Source: Coprococcus sp. (lineage in GTDB: Bacteria > Bacillota > Clostridia > Lachnospirales > Lachnospiraceae). From it: a DNA stretch of 64,000 nucleotides. The notes beneath the pieces were generated by a model. The model was not told the DNA's origin. It searched no databases and saw only the letters and a list, made by a program, of their open reading frames with translations. A program made the translations under genes and the position numbers. The DNA lies in assembly GCA_017935345.1 (NCBI GenBank), contig JAGBHU010000042.1, positions 186,001 through 250,000 of the forward strand, written 5' to 3'. Positions 55,237-64,000 of the stretch are shown here, in pieces (within the stretch, counting starts at the first letter, position 1; each line of letters begins with the position of its first letter).

Positions 55237-57111
55237 ATGCCTGTAGTTGAGGAATATTATGATATCGTAGTTGTTGGTGCCGGACATGCCGGTTGTGAAG
55301 CAGCACTTGCAGCTGCCAGACTTGGACTGAATACAATATTATTTACAATAAGCATGGACAGTGTCGCCATGATGCCATGTAATCCAAATATAGGAGGAAG
55401 TTCAAAGGGACATTTGGTCAGAGAGCTTGATGCACTCGGCGGCGAAATGGGCAAAAATATAGACAAAACGTATATACAGTCCAAGATGCTGAATGCTTCA
55501 AAGGGGCCTGCCGTCCACTCGCTCAGGGCACAGGCTGATAAGGGACATTACTCCAGAAATATGAAATATACTTTGGAAAATACAGATCATCTGACACTCA
55601 GACAGGCGGAGGTTTCTGAGCTTATCGTTTATGAAAATGAAATAAAAGGCGTAAAAACATTTTCAGGTGGAACATATTATGCAAAAGCTGTTGTACTTTG
55701 TACAGGTACATATCTGAAGGCACGATGTATCTATGGAGATGTTGTTAACCATACCGGTCCGAACGGTCTTATGGCGGCAAATCATTTGTCTGATTCCATG
55801 AGGGATGCAGGTATTGGAATAAGAAGATTTAAAACAGGTACGCCTGCCAGACTTGATAAAAAGACAATTGATTTTAGCCAGATGGAGGAGCAAAAGGGTG
55901 ATGAGCATATAGTACCTTTTTCATTTACTAATACAGAGGAGGATATAAAGCGCGAGCAGGTGTCCTGTTGGCTTTGTTATACAAATGAGGAGACACATAA
56001 TATTATTCGTGAAAATATAGACAGGTCTCCGCTTTTTTCAGGTGTTATAGAGGGAACAGGTCCAAGATACTGCCCTTCCATTGAAGATAAGGTTATGAAG
56101 TTTCCTGATAAAAACAGGCATCAGATATTTATTGAGCCTGAAGGCGAATATACAAATGAGATGTATATGGGCGGAATGTCAAGCTCTCTTCCGGAAGATG
56201 TGCAGTATAAAATGATTAGAAGTATGAAGGGACTTGAGAATGTTCGTATTATCCGAAATGCTTATGCCATAGAATATGATTGTATCAGTGCGATAGACTT
56301 AAAACCGTCTCTTGAGTTTAAAAGGATATCAGGTCTGTTTGGAGCAGGTCAGTTAAATGGAAGCTCCGGTTATGAGGAAGCAGCGGCGCAGGGACTTATG
56401 GCAGGTATTAATGCGGTTATGAAGGTAAAAGGAAAAGAACCTGTTATTTTGGACAGGTCTCAGGCATATATAGGAGTGTTGATTGATGACCTTGTTACAA
56501 AGGAAACCTTTGAGCCTTATAGAATGATGACATCACGTGCCGAATACAGACTTCTTCTTCGTCAGGATAATGCGGACCTCAGACTTACGGATATAGGGCA
56601 TGAGATAGGTCTTATTGATGAGAACAGATATGAGGCATTCTGTCTTAAGAGGAAGCTTATCGAGGAAGAAACACAACGTCTTCACAATACGCAGGTGGGC
56701 GGAAACAGTAAGATACAGAGTTTCCTTGAAGAAAATGGAAGTACGACACTGAAGACGGCTGCAACACTTGCAGAGCTTATCAGACGTCCGGAGCTTTCTT
56801 ATGAAAAAATAGCACCGATTGATGATGACAGAAAAGAGTTGCCAAATGATGTTATTGAGCAAATAAATATTTCTATAAAATACGAGGGATATATAGAAAG
56901 ACAAAATATGCAGGTTGAACAGTTTAAAAAGCTTGAGAAAAGAAAAATACCGGATGATATTCATTATGAGGATGTATCAAATCTTCGAAAGGAAGCAAGA
57001 CAAAAGCTTATGCTTATAAGACCTGAAAATATCGGACAGGCTTCCAGAATATCAGGCGTATCACCGGCGGATATTTCTGTATTGCTGATTTATTTGAAGA
57101 TGAAAAAATAG
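55237..57111 (+). CDS. mnmG: tRNA uridine-5-carboxymethylaminomethyl modification enzyme MnmG (GidA)
   Basis: FAD-binding partner of MnmE. 624 residues from ATG 55237 (GGAGG 8 nt upstream; the frame opens at 55147 inside mnmE). N-terminal FAD motif [20 protein letters not shown]; also [14 protein letters not shown] and [13 protein letters not shown]-like segment [14 protein letters not shown]-terminal helical domain for MnmE binding. 25 bp after mnmE, same operon. Confidence 0.97.
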   Translation: MPVVEEYYDIVVVGAGHAGCEAALAAARLGLNTILFTISMDSVAMMPCNPNIGGSSKGHLVRELDALGGEMGKNIDKTYIQSKMLNASKGPAVHSLRAQADKGHYSRNMKYTLENTDHLTLRQAEVSELIVYENEIKGVKTFSGGTYYAKAVVLCTGTYLKARCIYGDVVNHTGPNGLMAANHLSDSMRDAGIGIRRFKTGTPARLDKKTIDFSQMEEQKGDEHIVPFSFTNTEEDIKREQVSCWLCYTNEETHNIIRENIDRSPLFSGVIEGTGPRYCPSIEDKVMKFPDKNRHQIFIEPEGEYTNEMYMGGMSSSLPEDVQYKMIRSMKGLENVRIIRNAYAIEYDCISAIDLKPSLEFKRISGLFGAGQLNGSSGYEEAAAQGLMAGINAVMKVKGKEPVILDRSQAYIGVLIDDLVTKETFEPYRMMTSRAEYRLLLRQDNADLRLTDIGHEIGLIDENRYEAFCLKRKLIEEETQRLHNTQVGGNSKIQSFLEENGSTTLKTAATLAELIRRPELSYEKIAPIDDDRKELPNDVIEQINISIKYEGYIERQNMQVEQFKKLEKRKIPDDIHYEDVSNLRKEARQKLMLIRPENIGQASRISGVSPADISVLLIYLKMKK

Positions 57112-57139
57112 TATTTTTATATATAGTAAGAAGGAAGAT

Positions 57140-57853
57140 ATGGAACGATTAAAAGAAATAACAAAACAATTTGGATTAGAATTAAGTGATAAACAAATAT
57201 CACAATTTTCAAAGTATTATGAAATGCTTATTGAATGGAATAAAGTTATGAACCTTACTGCAATTACTGATGAAAATGAAGTAATTTATAAGCATTTTGC
57301 GGATAGTTTGTTATTATGCAAATATAAGAAATTACACGAAAATCTAAGCATAATTGATATTGGAACGGGAGCAGGATTTCCCGGAATTCCACTGAAGATA
57401 GCATTTCCAAATCTCAAGGTTACGCTTATGGATTCGTTGAATAAAAGGCTTAATTTTTTAAATGAAGTTATCAGTGAGCTTGGCCTTTCTGATACAACAA
57501 CAGTTCATAGTCGTGCAGAGGATGCGGGACATCATATTCTTTATAGAGAGTGCTTTGATTTAGCTGTTTCAAGAGCAGTTGCCAATCTGTCATCTCTTTC
57601 AGAATTTTGTCTGCCGTTTGTTAAGGTAGAAGGTTATTTTATTCCTTATAAATCAGGTGCACTTCCTGAGGAAATGAAGACGGGAAAAAAGGCTATTCGT
57701 ATGCTGGGGGGACGGATAGAAAACATATTTACAACGAAGCTTCCTGATACGGATATTGAGCGCAGTTTTGTGTTTGTAAAGAAGATAGATAAAACGCCCA
57801 ATCTGTATCCAAGAAAAGCAGGAACGGTAACAAAGAAGCCATTGGGTATGTAG
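57140..57853 (+). CDS. rsmG: 16S rRNA (guanine-N7) methyltransferase RsmG (GidB)
   Basis: Methylates a conserved guanine of the 16S 530 loop. 237 residues; SAM motif IIDIGTGAGFPGIPLKIAFP, and DLAVSRAVANL. Ends the mnmE-mnmG-rsmG operon. The stop lies 55 bp before a strong bidirectional terminator. Confidence 0.96.
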   Translation: MERLKEITKQFGLELSDKQISQFSKYYEMLIEWNKVMNLTAITDENEVIYKHFADSLLLCKYKKLHENLSIIDIGTGAGFPGIPLKIAFPNLKVTLMDSLNKRLNFLNEVISELGLSDTTTVHSRAEDAGHHILYRECFDLAVSRAVANLSSLSEFCLPFVKVEGYFIPYKSGALPEEMKTGKKAIRMLGGRIENIFTTKLPDTDIERSFVFVKKIDKTPNLYPRKAGTVTKKPLGM

Positions 57854-57908
57854 AAACCACGAACCTTTGGAATATAGAAGAAAAATATTGTTGGGATAGA
57901 GATAAATT

Positions 57909-57954
57909 TATCAATAATAAAACAGCCTGTTTTCAGGCTGTTTTATTATTGATA
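57909..57954. terminator. Bidirectional terminator, perfect 21-bp stem
   Basis: Arms 57909-57929 and 57934-57954 are exact complements with a 4-nt loop TTTT; the GC core CAGCCTG/CAGGCTG is flanked by A-rich and T-rich tracts on both strands. It serves rsmG (+) and the exonuclease gene (-), and marks where gene direction flips. Confidence 0.92.
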
Positions 57955-57959
57955 ACTCT

Positions 57960-58946
57960 TTACGAATATAAGGATTTATTTTTATTGTTTGATTTGGTAT
58001 GTCTTTTCTCTTTACGTTTTTCACGTATATCTTCCTGTTTTTGTTTTATGGCTTCAATGCCTTCTTTATCAATCGGTTTAATACTTTTTACTACGTAATA
58101 TCTGCCGTCATTTAAAGGTTTAAATTTTATTTTTCCACAAAAGTTACCGTGATGCCAGCATTTACCTACACAAATATATGAAGAAGGACTATTTGAAAAC
58201 CATTTTATTTTCTTTGTAACTTTTTTATTACATTTATAGCATCTTATATTATTTACTTTTTTGTCATCAAGTGCTGCCTGCTTCGATGCAAAGTCTCTGG
58301 TAATATATTCATACTGGTTATTATGTATGGCTTCTATTTCTTCTTCCTTTGATTTCGGATATATATATAAGTCAAAGCTGTATTGTTCTTTTAAATTCTT
58401 TGGCTTCATCTCTTTCATAACAAGTGCAGTATATCTTGCATCGTTAAGTGCAGTATGAAATGGCTCGGTTTCAGGTATATTGTAATCGGCAACAGCCTTT
58501 TCAAGCTTACTTACTGTAGATGAAGAGTCGGCAGAGATAGCAGTATTTGCATATATCTGTTGAAGGTTCAGATATTTAAGAGGTCTTTTAAGCTTTGGCA
58601 TGTAGTAAAAATCCATGTTCGTCTGAAGCTCAGTCAAATCCATAGGACCCCATGTACAAAACATATAATCATCGCCGCACCATTCTAAAAATTCAGTACA
58701 AACCTCTTTAAAACCACGTCCGGTATTCAAGTCATTTTCATCATAATTTAAAATGGTCTTTATTTTTTTATGTAGTTTTTTGTAGATTCTTGGTTTTATC
58801 AGACTGGAATATTCATCGATAATATTGTAATTTTTGTCTACCTTAACTGCTCCTATTTCGATAATTTCAAACGGAATACGCGGATGCTCCCCCATATGAC
58901 CGTTATAGCTCTGATTCCATTCAAGATCCATAACAATATAATTCAT
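57960..58946 (-). CDS. DEDDh 3'-5' exonuclease with C-terminal Cys/His cluster
   Basis: 328 residues. Exonuclease domain (1-185) with metal ligands D7 and E9 (VMDLEW), D103 (GPMDLTELQ), and H164 and D169 (HTALNDARY), complete for a KapD/Eri1-like RNase or DNase. Residues about 236-275 carry C236, C239, C259, C263, H265/H266 and C270, a possible zinc ribbon for nucleic-acid binding. The tail is very basic (KEKRHTKSNNKNKS). The substrate is unknown. Confidence 0.87.
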   Translation of the reverse strand: MNYIVMDLEWNQSYNGHMGEHPRIPFEIIEIGAVKVDKNYNIIDEYSSLIKPRIYKKLHKKIKTILNYDENDLNTGRGFKEVCTEFLEWCGDDYMFCTWGPMDLTELQTNMDFYYMPKLKRPLKYLNLQQIYANTAISADSSSTVSKLEKAVADYNIPETEPFHTALNDARYTALVMKEMKPKNLKEQYSFDLYIYPKSKEEEIEAIHNNQYEYITRDFASKQAALDDKKVNNIRCYKCNKKVTKKIKWFSNSPSSYICVGKCWHHGNFCGKIKFKPLNDGRYYVVKSIKPIDKEGIEAIKQKQEDIREKRKEKRHTKSNNKNKSLYS

Positions 58947-58983
58947 AGCTATGTCCCTTTAATTTATAAGTGTAATTTAAAAA

Positions 58984-59057
58984 TGCACCTGGCGGGATTC
59001 GAACCCACGGCCTTCCGCTTAGGAGGCGGACGCTCTATCCTGCTGAGCTACAAATGC
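58984..59057 (-). tRNA. tRNA-Arg (CCT)
   Basis: 74 nt. Acceptor GCATTTG pairs with CAGGTGC (two wobbles); anticodon loop CTCCTAA (CCT); T-arm GGTTCGAATCC; discriminator A. CCA is not encoded. Followed by the exonuclease gene. Confidence 0.94.
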
Positions 59058-59070
59058 AAAACCATGTTAT

Positions 59071-59100
59071 AGTTTACCACTTAATATATGTATTAGTCAA
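59071..59100 (-). promoter_or_regulatory. Promoter of tRNA-Arg
   Basis: On the minus strand: TTGACT (59100-59095), 18-bp spacer, TAAACT (59076-59071) with an upstream TG. Upstream lie two near-identical 18-bp direct repeats, AAGCAG(T/A)ATTTTCCTTTT, starting at 59113 and 59135. Confidence 0.7.
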
Positions 59101-59204
59101 ATACAATTAATGAAGCAGTATTTTCCTTTTAATAAAGCAGAATTTTCCTTTTTCCATAATGATACTAATAGTATAAAAATAATAAATCGTACAAATTCCT
59201 GCTG

Positions 59205-60080
59205 CTATAATATGACATTTCCCTGTAACCACAGCTCACCCTTAAATCTTCTTCCCGGAGCCGGTTCACCGATAAGGTCATTTTTATTAATGGCGAGACA
59301 GATGTTTAAATCATTTGCCTCTAAAGCCATAATGTATATTTCTTCATTTGTATATGAATTCTTCTTGCGTTCGCAGGAGTTTATATTCGCTATGATAGAA
59401 TAATGTTCCGTTTCTATACCAAATGGCATAAAATTTGTTTCAACAATAGATAATATATCCTCATGCTTTGTTCTTTTGCCAATAAGGGAATAAGTATCCA
59501 TATCGTCAAGTGTCAGACTTTCAAGAGCGGCTTTATCGCCCTGTTTTGCTGCTTCTATCAGTTTACTCCTGCTATTTGGAGCAGAATTACCGGATAGACG
59601 GACATTTGTGTTTTTATTGACATCAAGAATTATTTTTCCCTTGCAGGATAAAGCAGCTAAATATGCCTTATTGATAAAATGGTTAGAGCTGTTCATCCAT
59701 TTGGATTTTGCATATTCTGAAATATTCTGAACAAAGAAAATCAGAGTCATACCCAGATTATAATCTTCACTTACACCGGCATAGGATTCTTTGTCACCAT
59801 GCTTCTCAACGAATATTCTATCCTGTATCGTAAGCTGGTCGGATTTTACATATGGAAAATAGTGCTCTATGGATACAGAGCCGTCTATTGCCATTTCTCC
59901 GATAATGCTAATGCCGAATCCATCACCGAAATCCTTATCAAATTGTATAAGTCTGGTGTCAGCGCTTATATTTGCCATATTGTTTTTTGTAGGAGCACTT
60001 AATATTTCTTTATATAAAGGCTCGAGCATTTTTCGGTTTTTAATATTTGAGAAACCGATTGCTCTGAGAAAGCTATGCAT
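59205..60080 (-). CDS. DUF3881 family protein
   Basis: 291 residues, soluble, beginning HSFLRAIGFSNIKNRKMLEP, with a mid-region RLIQFDKDFGDGFGISIIGE and an acidic-basic C-terminal segment ending in RRFKGELWLQGN. Matches my memory of the Clostridia-specific DUF3881; function unknown. AAGGAGG lies 7 nt before the ATG. Last gene of the parAB-serS run. Confidence 0.82.
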   Translation of the reverse strand: MHSFLRAIGFSNIKNRKMLEPLYKEILSAPTKNNMANISADTRLIQFDKDFGDGFGISIIGEMAIDGSVSIEHYFPYVKSDQLTIQDRIFVEKHGDKESYAGVSEDYNLGMTLIFFVQNISEYAKSKWMNSSNHFINKAYLAALSCKGKIILDVNKNTNVRLSGNSAPNSRSKLIEAAKQGDKAALESLTLDDMDTYSLIGKRTKHEDILSIVETNFMPFGIETEHYSIIANINSCERKKNSYTNEEIYIMALEANDLNICLAINKNDLIGEPAPGRRFKGELWLQGNVIL

Positions 60081-60115
60081 ACTGACACCTCCTTATACAC
60101 ATAAAAATATATTAT

Positions 60116-61402
60116 TTATATTTTCTCTAGTTTATCCTTTCCACCCATATATGGACGCAGTTTTTCAGGAATTCTTACCGTACCGTCTGCCTGTAAATTA
60201 TTTTCAAGAAATGCAATCAGCATTCTAGGTGGGGCAACAACGGTATTGTTAAGCGTATGAGCAAGATATTTGTTGCCGTTTTCACCTTTCACTCTTATCT
60301 GAAGACGTCTTGCCTGAGCATCTCCAAGGTTTGAACAACTACCCACTTCAAAGTATTTCTTTTGTCTTGGTGACCATGCTTCAACATCAATGGATTTTAC
60401 TTTCAGGTCGGCTAAATCACCTGAACAACATTCTAATGTTCTTACAGGGATATCAAGGCTTCTGAATAAGTCTACAGTATTCTGCCACAGCTTATCAAAC
60501 CACATCTTGCTGTCTTCCGGTTTGCATACAACGATCATTTCCTGCTTTTCAAATTGGTGTATTCTGTATACGCCCCGCTCTTCTATACCATGAGCACCCT
60601 TTTCTTTTCTAAAGCAAGGCGAATAGCTGGTAAGTGTTTTTGGAAGCTCCTCTTCCGGTATCATGGTATCGATAAATTTTCCTATCATGGAGTGTTCGGA
60701 AGTTCCTATAAGGTAGAGGTCTTCACCCTCTATTTTGTACATCATGGCATCCATTTCGGCAAAACTCATGACACCCGTAACGACATTGCTTCTAATCATA
60801 AATGGAGGAATACAATAAGTAAAGCCTCTGTCTATCATAAAATCTCTGGCATATGAAATAATTGCTGAGTGAAGTCTTGCTACATCACCCATGAGATAGT
60901 AAAATCCGTTTCCTGCAACCTTTCTTGCTGAATCAAGGTCAAGTCCGTTTAATGCTTCCATTATTTCTGAATGATAAGGTATATCAAAATCAGGTACAAC
61001 AGGCTCACCATATTTCTGAACTTCAACATTTTCAGAATCATCCTTACCGATAGGAACGGAAGGGTCAATGATATTTGGAATAACCATCATTATACTTTTA
61101 ACCTTTTCTGCAAGTTCAGCTTCTTTATCTTCAAGAGCCTTTAGCTGTTCGGCCTGCATTGTAACAAGCTTCTTCGTTTCTTCCGCTTCGTCCTTCTTAC
61201 CCTGTGCCATAAGAGCACCGATTTGTTTGGATATTTTGTTTCTGTTTGCACGAAGCTCATCGGCTTCCTGCTTTGCAGCACGTGCCTGTTTATCCAGTTC
61301 TATAACCTCATCTACGAGCGGCAGCTTGCTGTCCTGAAATTTGTTTTTAATGTTCTGCTTTACTGCATCCGGATTTTCTCTTAAGAATTTTATATCTATC
61401 AT
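60116..61402 (-). CDS. serS: Seryl-tRNA synthetase
   Basis: Charges tRNA-Ser with serine. 428 residues. N-terminal antiparallel coiled-coil arm (about 25-100), class II core with motif 2 as FRKEKGAHGIEERGVYRIHQ and motif 3 near NNTVVAPPRMLIAFLENN. AGGAGG precedes the ATG. The 63-bp leader is too short for a T-box. It lies within the parA-parB-DUF4446 run. Confidence 0.97.
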   Translation of the reverse strand: MIDIKFLRENPDAVKQNIKNKFQDSKLPLVDEVIELDKQARAAKQEADELRANRNKISKQIGALMAQGKKDEAEETKKLVTMQAEQLKALEDKEAELAEKVKSIMMVIPNIIDPSVPIGKDDSENVEVQKYGEPVVPDFDIPYHSEIMEALNGLDLDSARKVAGNGFYYLMGDVARLHSAIISYARDFMIDRGFTYCIPPFMIRSNVVTGVMSFAEMDAMMYKIEGEDLYLIGTSEHSMIGKFIDTMIPEEELPKTLTSYSPCFRKEKGAHGIEERGVYRIHQFEKQEMIVVCKPEDSKMWFDKLWQNTVDLFRSLDIPVRTLECCSGDLADLKVKSIDVEAWSPRQKKYFEVGSCSNLGDAQARRLQIRVKGENGNKYLAHTLNNTVVAPPRMLIAFLENNLQADGTVRIPEKLRPYMGGKDKLEKI

Positions 61403-61465
61403 GATTTTCCTCCTGAATAATAATTCCTTTCGTTATTTATTATTTTAGCCTAATTTATAATAAAC

Positions 61466-61993
61466 TTATTCAATACTTTCTGCAATCTCTTCTTCTAATG
61501 TTTTCGCTCTGTTGATGGCTTCTTTTTCTTCATCGGAAAGAGCTACATAGGCTTCACCACGTATGATTTCCTTTGCGTAGTTAAAGCAGCCCTCTCTTGA
61601 ATGCATGCAGTTCATTACAACACCGTTATTTTCACTGTCAAGAAGTGCGAGAGCAAAGCTGAGATTACCGCCCATTCCCTCAAAAGCATCGTATTTTACA
61701 AGTCCTATCTTACTGACGCATGAGGAAAGATTACTTTGAATTTCCTTATGTTCTTTTGTAAGCCTTCGGGAATTATTTTTTACTGCATCCATCTCTGCAA
61801 ATCGTTTCATGATTATTTCTTCAAAGTCAGATGCATTTGTTCCGCTTAATAAGCGTTTTATCTGTTTGTTTCTTATTCTTATATTACCCATAATGATAAA
61901 TATAATAATAAACAGAATAATGATAAGAACAAGAAGACCGATCAGGATATAGGCAGGATCAATCCCTATCTTATCCAGTATTGTACTATTCAT
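61466..61993 (-). CDS. DUF4446 membrane protein
   Basis: 175 residues. One strong membrane segment (about 14-37), a helical region, then GLVKYDAFEGMGGNLSFALA and LDSENNGVVMNCMHSREGC, the DUF4446 hallmark. Function unknown; usually next to parB in Clostridia, as here (17-bp gap). Confidence 0.88.
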   Translation of the reverse strand: MNSTILDKIGIDPAYILIGLLVLIIILFIIIFIIMGNIRIRNKQIKRLLSGTNASDFEEIIMKRFAEMDAVKNNSRRLTKEHKEIQSNLSSCVSKIGLVKYDAFEGMGGNLSFALALLDSENNGVVMNCMHSREGCFNYAKEIIRGEAYVALSDEEKEAINRAKTLEEEIAESIE

Positions 61994-62010
61994 AATATAC
62001 TTCCTTCCTG

Positions 62011-62955
62011 TTATCTGTTAATGGAATATAGCATTTCTGTTATTCTTTCCAGTTCATCCTGAGAAAAATAATTGATTTCTATTTTCCCTTTTTCATTATT
62101 CTTTGCTTTTATTTCAATTTTAGCACCCAGAATACCCTTAAGTTTATTTTCGATGTCCGTGTAAAAAACAGACATATTTTTTGTAGCTACATTATCCCCT
62201 TCCTTTTTAGGCTTCTCGGAGAGCAGCGTTTTTACATATGCTTCTGTCTCTCGGACACTCATGTTTCTGTCATAGACAATAGCTGCTGTTTCATACTGTA
62301 AATCCGGGTCTTCTATCGGTATTAATGCTCTGGCGTGACCGGTAGAAAGCATATTATACATAACCATTTGTCTGACATTTTCACACAATTTCAGAAGACG
62401 AAGCGAATTTGTAATAGTAGACCTGCTCTTTGAAACTCTTTCTGCGACCTCTTCCTGCTTCAGGTTGTATTCGTTTATAAGTGCTTCATATGCGAGTGCC
62501 TCTTCAATAGGGTTTAAATCTTCTCGTTGAATATTCTCAATCAATGAAATTTCCATAATCTCCTTGTCTGAATATTCTCTGATAACAACAGGAACTTCCT
62601 TAATTCCGGCAATTCTGGCGGCTCGCCAACGTCTTTCTCCGGCAATCAGTTCATAATAATCTCCTCTTGGAGTAACAATAAGTGGCTCTAAAACGCCATA
62701 TTTCTTGATAGAATCAGCCAGTTCATTCAGTGCTTCTTCATCAAATTGTTTTCTTGGCTGTGATTTATTTGGTTCTATCAAAGTAATTTTGAGTGTTTGT
62801 TCAACTTCTTTGACAACCTCTTTCACGATTTCTTTCGTGACAGTTTTCACTTTTTCTGCTTTTTCATCAGATTTTGATGATTTAGCAGGAGCTGTATCTG
62901 TTCCGGTAGGTATCAGGTCACTTAAACCTCTTCCAAGTCCCTTTTTTACCGCCAT
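62011..62955 (-). CDS. parB: Chromosome partitioning protein ParB (Spo0J)
   Basis: CTPase clamp that loads at parS. 314 residues. N-terminal LGRGLSDLIP box, CTP-binding GERRWRAAR and ENIQREDLNPIEEA motifs, helix-turn-helix (LKQEEVAERVSKSRSTITNS), and C-terminal dimer domain. Lies 14 bp after parA. A perfect parS is 20 bp upstream of the parA start. Confidence 0.97.
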   Translation of the reverse strand: MAVKKGLGRGLSDLIPTGTDTAPAKSSKSDEKAEKVKTVTKEIVKEVVKEVEQTLKITLIEPNKSQPRKQFDEEALNELADSIKKYGVLEPLIVTPRGDYYELIAGERRWRAARIAGIKEVPVVIREYSDKEIMEISLIENIQREDLNPIEEALAYEALINEYNLKQEEVAERVSKSRSTITNSLRLLKLCENVRQMVMYNMLSTGHARALIPIEDPDLQYETAAIVYDRNMSVRETEAYVKTLLSEKPKKEGDNVATKNMSVFYTDIENKLKGILGAKIEIKAKNNEKGKIEINYFSQDELERITEMLYSINR

Positions 62956-62969
62956 TTTATTCCTCCGTT

Positions 62970-63740
62970 CTATTTATAATAATCATTTGCAATAACCTCA
63001 TCTGCCAGCATCATATAATGTTCTGCCCCAGCCGATTTTGCATCATATTCGATAATAGGCATACCATAGCTTGGAGCTTCTGCTAATCGTACATTCCTTG
63101 GTATAACAGTATTGTATATATTTTGATGAAGATTCTCTTTTACATTTTCTACTACCTGAATAGATAAATTCGTTCGGGAATCGTACATGGTAAATACGAC
63201 ACCTTCTATTGTTAATGTACGATTTAACTTTTTCCGTATTAGTTCTACGGTGTAAATAAGCTGAGACAGTCCGTCCAGTGCAAAAAATTCACATTGAATA
63301 GGGACAAGTACAGTATTTGCAGCTGTAAGAGCATTTACTGTAAGCATGCCAAGTGCCGGAGGACAATCAATAATGATATAATCAAACTTATTCTTTACTT
63401 TTTTAATATGTTTTTTGAGAATATGCTGCATATCCTCCATTCCTACAAATTCTACTTCTGCACCTGCCAGTTCACGGCTTGCGGGAATAAGATTTAATCC
63501 GGGATATACGTTTATAAGCATACATTCACCTATATTACATTCGTCACGAAGCAAATCATATACGGTGTATCCCAAATTATTTTTGTCTATTCCCAAACCG
63601 CTTGACATATTTCCCTGAGGATCCATGTCTACGGCTAAAACCTTGTAACCCTTCGCAGCAAGACATGCAGCCAGATTGATAGCTGTTGTAGTCTTTCCTA
63701 CACCGCCTTTTTGGTTAGCTATTGCTATTATTCTGCCCAT
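62970..63740 (-). CDS. parA: Chromosome partitioning ATPase ParA (Soj)
   Basis: 256 residues. Deviant Walker [10 protein letters not shown], Walker A' VDMDPQGN, Walker [14 protein letters not shown]. Dimerises on DNA with ATP and is stimulated by ParB. AAGGAG precedes the ATG; transcription runs toward oriC. First gene of the leftward operon. Confidence 0.97.
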   Translation of the reverse strand: MGRIIAIANQKGGVGKTTTAINLAACLAAKGYKVLAVDMDPQGNMSSGLGIDKNNLGYTVYDLLRDECNIGECMLINVYPGLNLIPASRELAGAEVEFVGMEDMQHILKKHIKKVKNKFDYIIIDCPPALGMLTVNALTAANTVLVPIQCEFFALDGLSQLIYTVELIRKKLNRTLTIEGVVFTMYDSRTNLSIQVVENVKENLHQNIYNTVIPRNVRLAEAPSYGMPIIEYDAKSAGAEHYMMLADEVIANDYYK

Positions 63741-63758
63741 ATTTGTCTCCTTGTTTGA

Positions 63759-63774
63759 TGTTTCACGTGAAACA
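63759..63774. promoter_or_regulatory. parS: parS centromere site
   Basis: TGTTTCACGTGAAACA, a perfect 16-bp palindrome identical to the Bacillus consensus, located 18 bp upstream of the parA ATG and about 14.6 kb from the DnaA boxes. ParB bound here may also regulate parAB. The remaining 63775-64000 holds no gene I can support, only a small CCCC/GGGG hairpin near 63810-63830. Confidence 0.97.
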
Positions 63775-64000
63775 TTAGAAAATTAATTGAAATCGCTTGC
63801 ATAAATGCCCCCCGAATTTAGGGGATTCTCGGTATTTGTCAAACTTATATAGTCTGTCCGGAAAGCATATGCCTGTTAAATAATCATAGCTTTTTTATAT
63901 AGACTGCATTTATGCTTATGCGTTCACATTATATCACTTTAGGGTATCTATTTCTATATTATATTGCAAAAATATACAAAATGTTTGCGTTAAATATATG

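Noticed and set aside
61403-61465. T-box riboswitch before serS
   Set aside because: Only 63 bp separate serS from the upstream gene; no T-box sequence or stem I could fit.

Overview
The window is about 64 kb of a low-GC Gram-positive chromosome spanning the replication origin. Gene content points to the Clostridia, most likely Lachnospiraceae: a dnaA-dnaN-S4-recF-gyrB-gyrA block facing rpmH-rnpA-yidD-yidC-jag-mnmE-mnmG-rsmG, two-subunit class I fumarase, ATP-type PEP carboxykinase, proteins resembling DUF3881, DUF4446 and an FHA protein, AGGAGG ribosome binding sites and a consensus parS. I could not identify the species.

Positions 1-18.4 kb form a signalling and transport region: four two-component systems, an FtsX-type ABC transporter, and a tightly overlapping five-gene operon (7301-13223). 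That operon mixes MalF/MalG-like sugar permeases, an HlyD-like adaptor, a MacB-like periplasmic core without its transporter body, and a very large solute-binding lipoprotein, with no ATPase. Its promoter has a good -10 but no -35. Six TCTA(A/T) half-sites phased at 11 bp (13280-13355) sit immediately upstream, and an OmpR-type regulator/kinase pair is divergently encoded next to them. This is the best candidate for an undescribed system here.

Positions 18.6-40.2 kb hold pckA, then a long leftward cell-envelope run: FHA protein, zinc-ribbon/TPR protein, zinc-ribbon membrane protein, FtsW/RodA protein, and an L,D-transpeptidase with wall-binding repeats. A tRNA operon (Ser-Asn-Cys), a secreted Fn3-like protein, membrane proteins and fumarase subunits separated by an unrelated membrane protein follow. 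A GC-rich triple repeat with a 22-bp hairpin (39.77-40.05 kb) lies between the fumarase region and gyrA.

Positions 40.2-58 kb are the origin. Genes point away from 48.8-49.4 kb on both sides. That spacer holds two perfect DnaA boxes inside a perfect 18-bp inverted repeat, plus the rpmH and dnaA promoters. An acyltransferase gene is inserted on the opposite strand between jag and mnmE.

Positions 58-64 kb run back toward the origin: parA-parB-DUF4446-serS-DUF3881, then tRNA-Arg and a DEDDh exonuclease. A perfect parS lies just upstream of parA. This orientation opposes the expected fork direction and begins at a 21-bp perfect bidirectional terminator.
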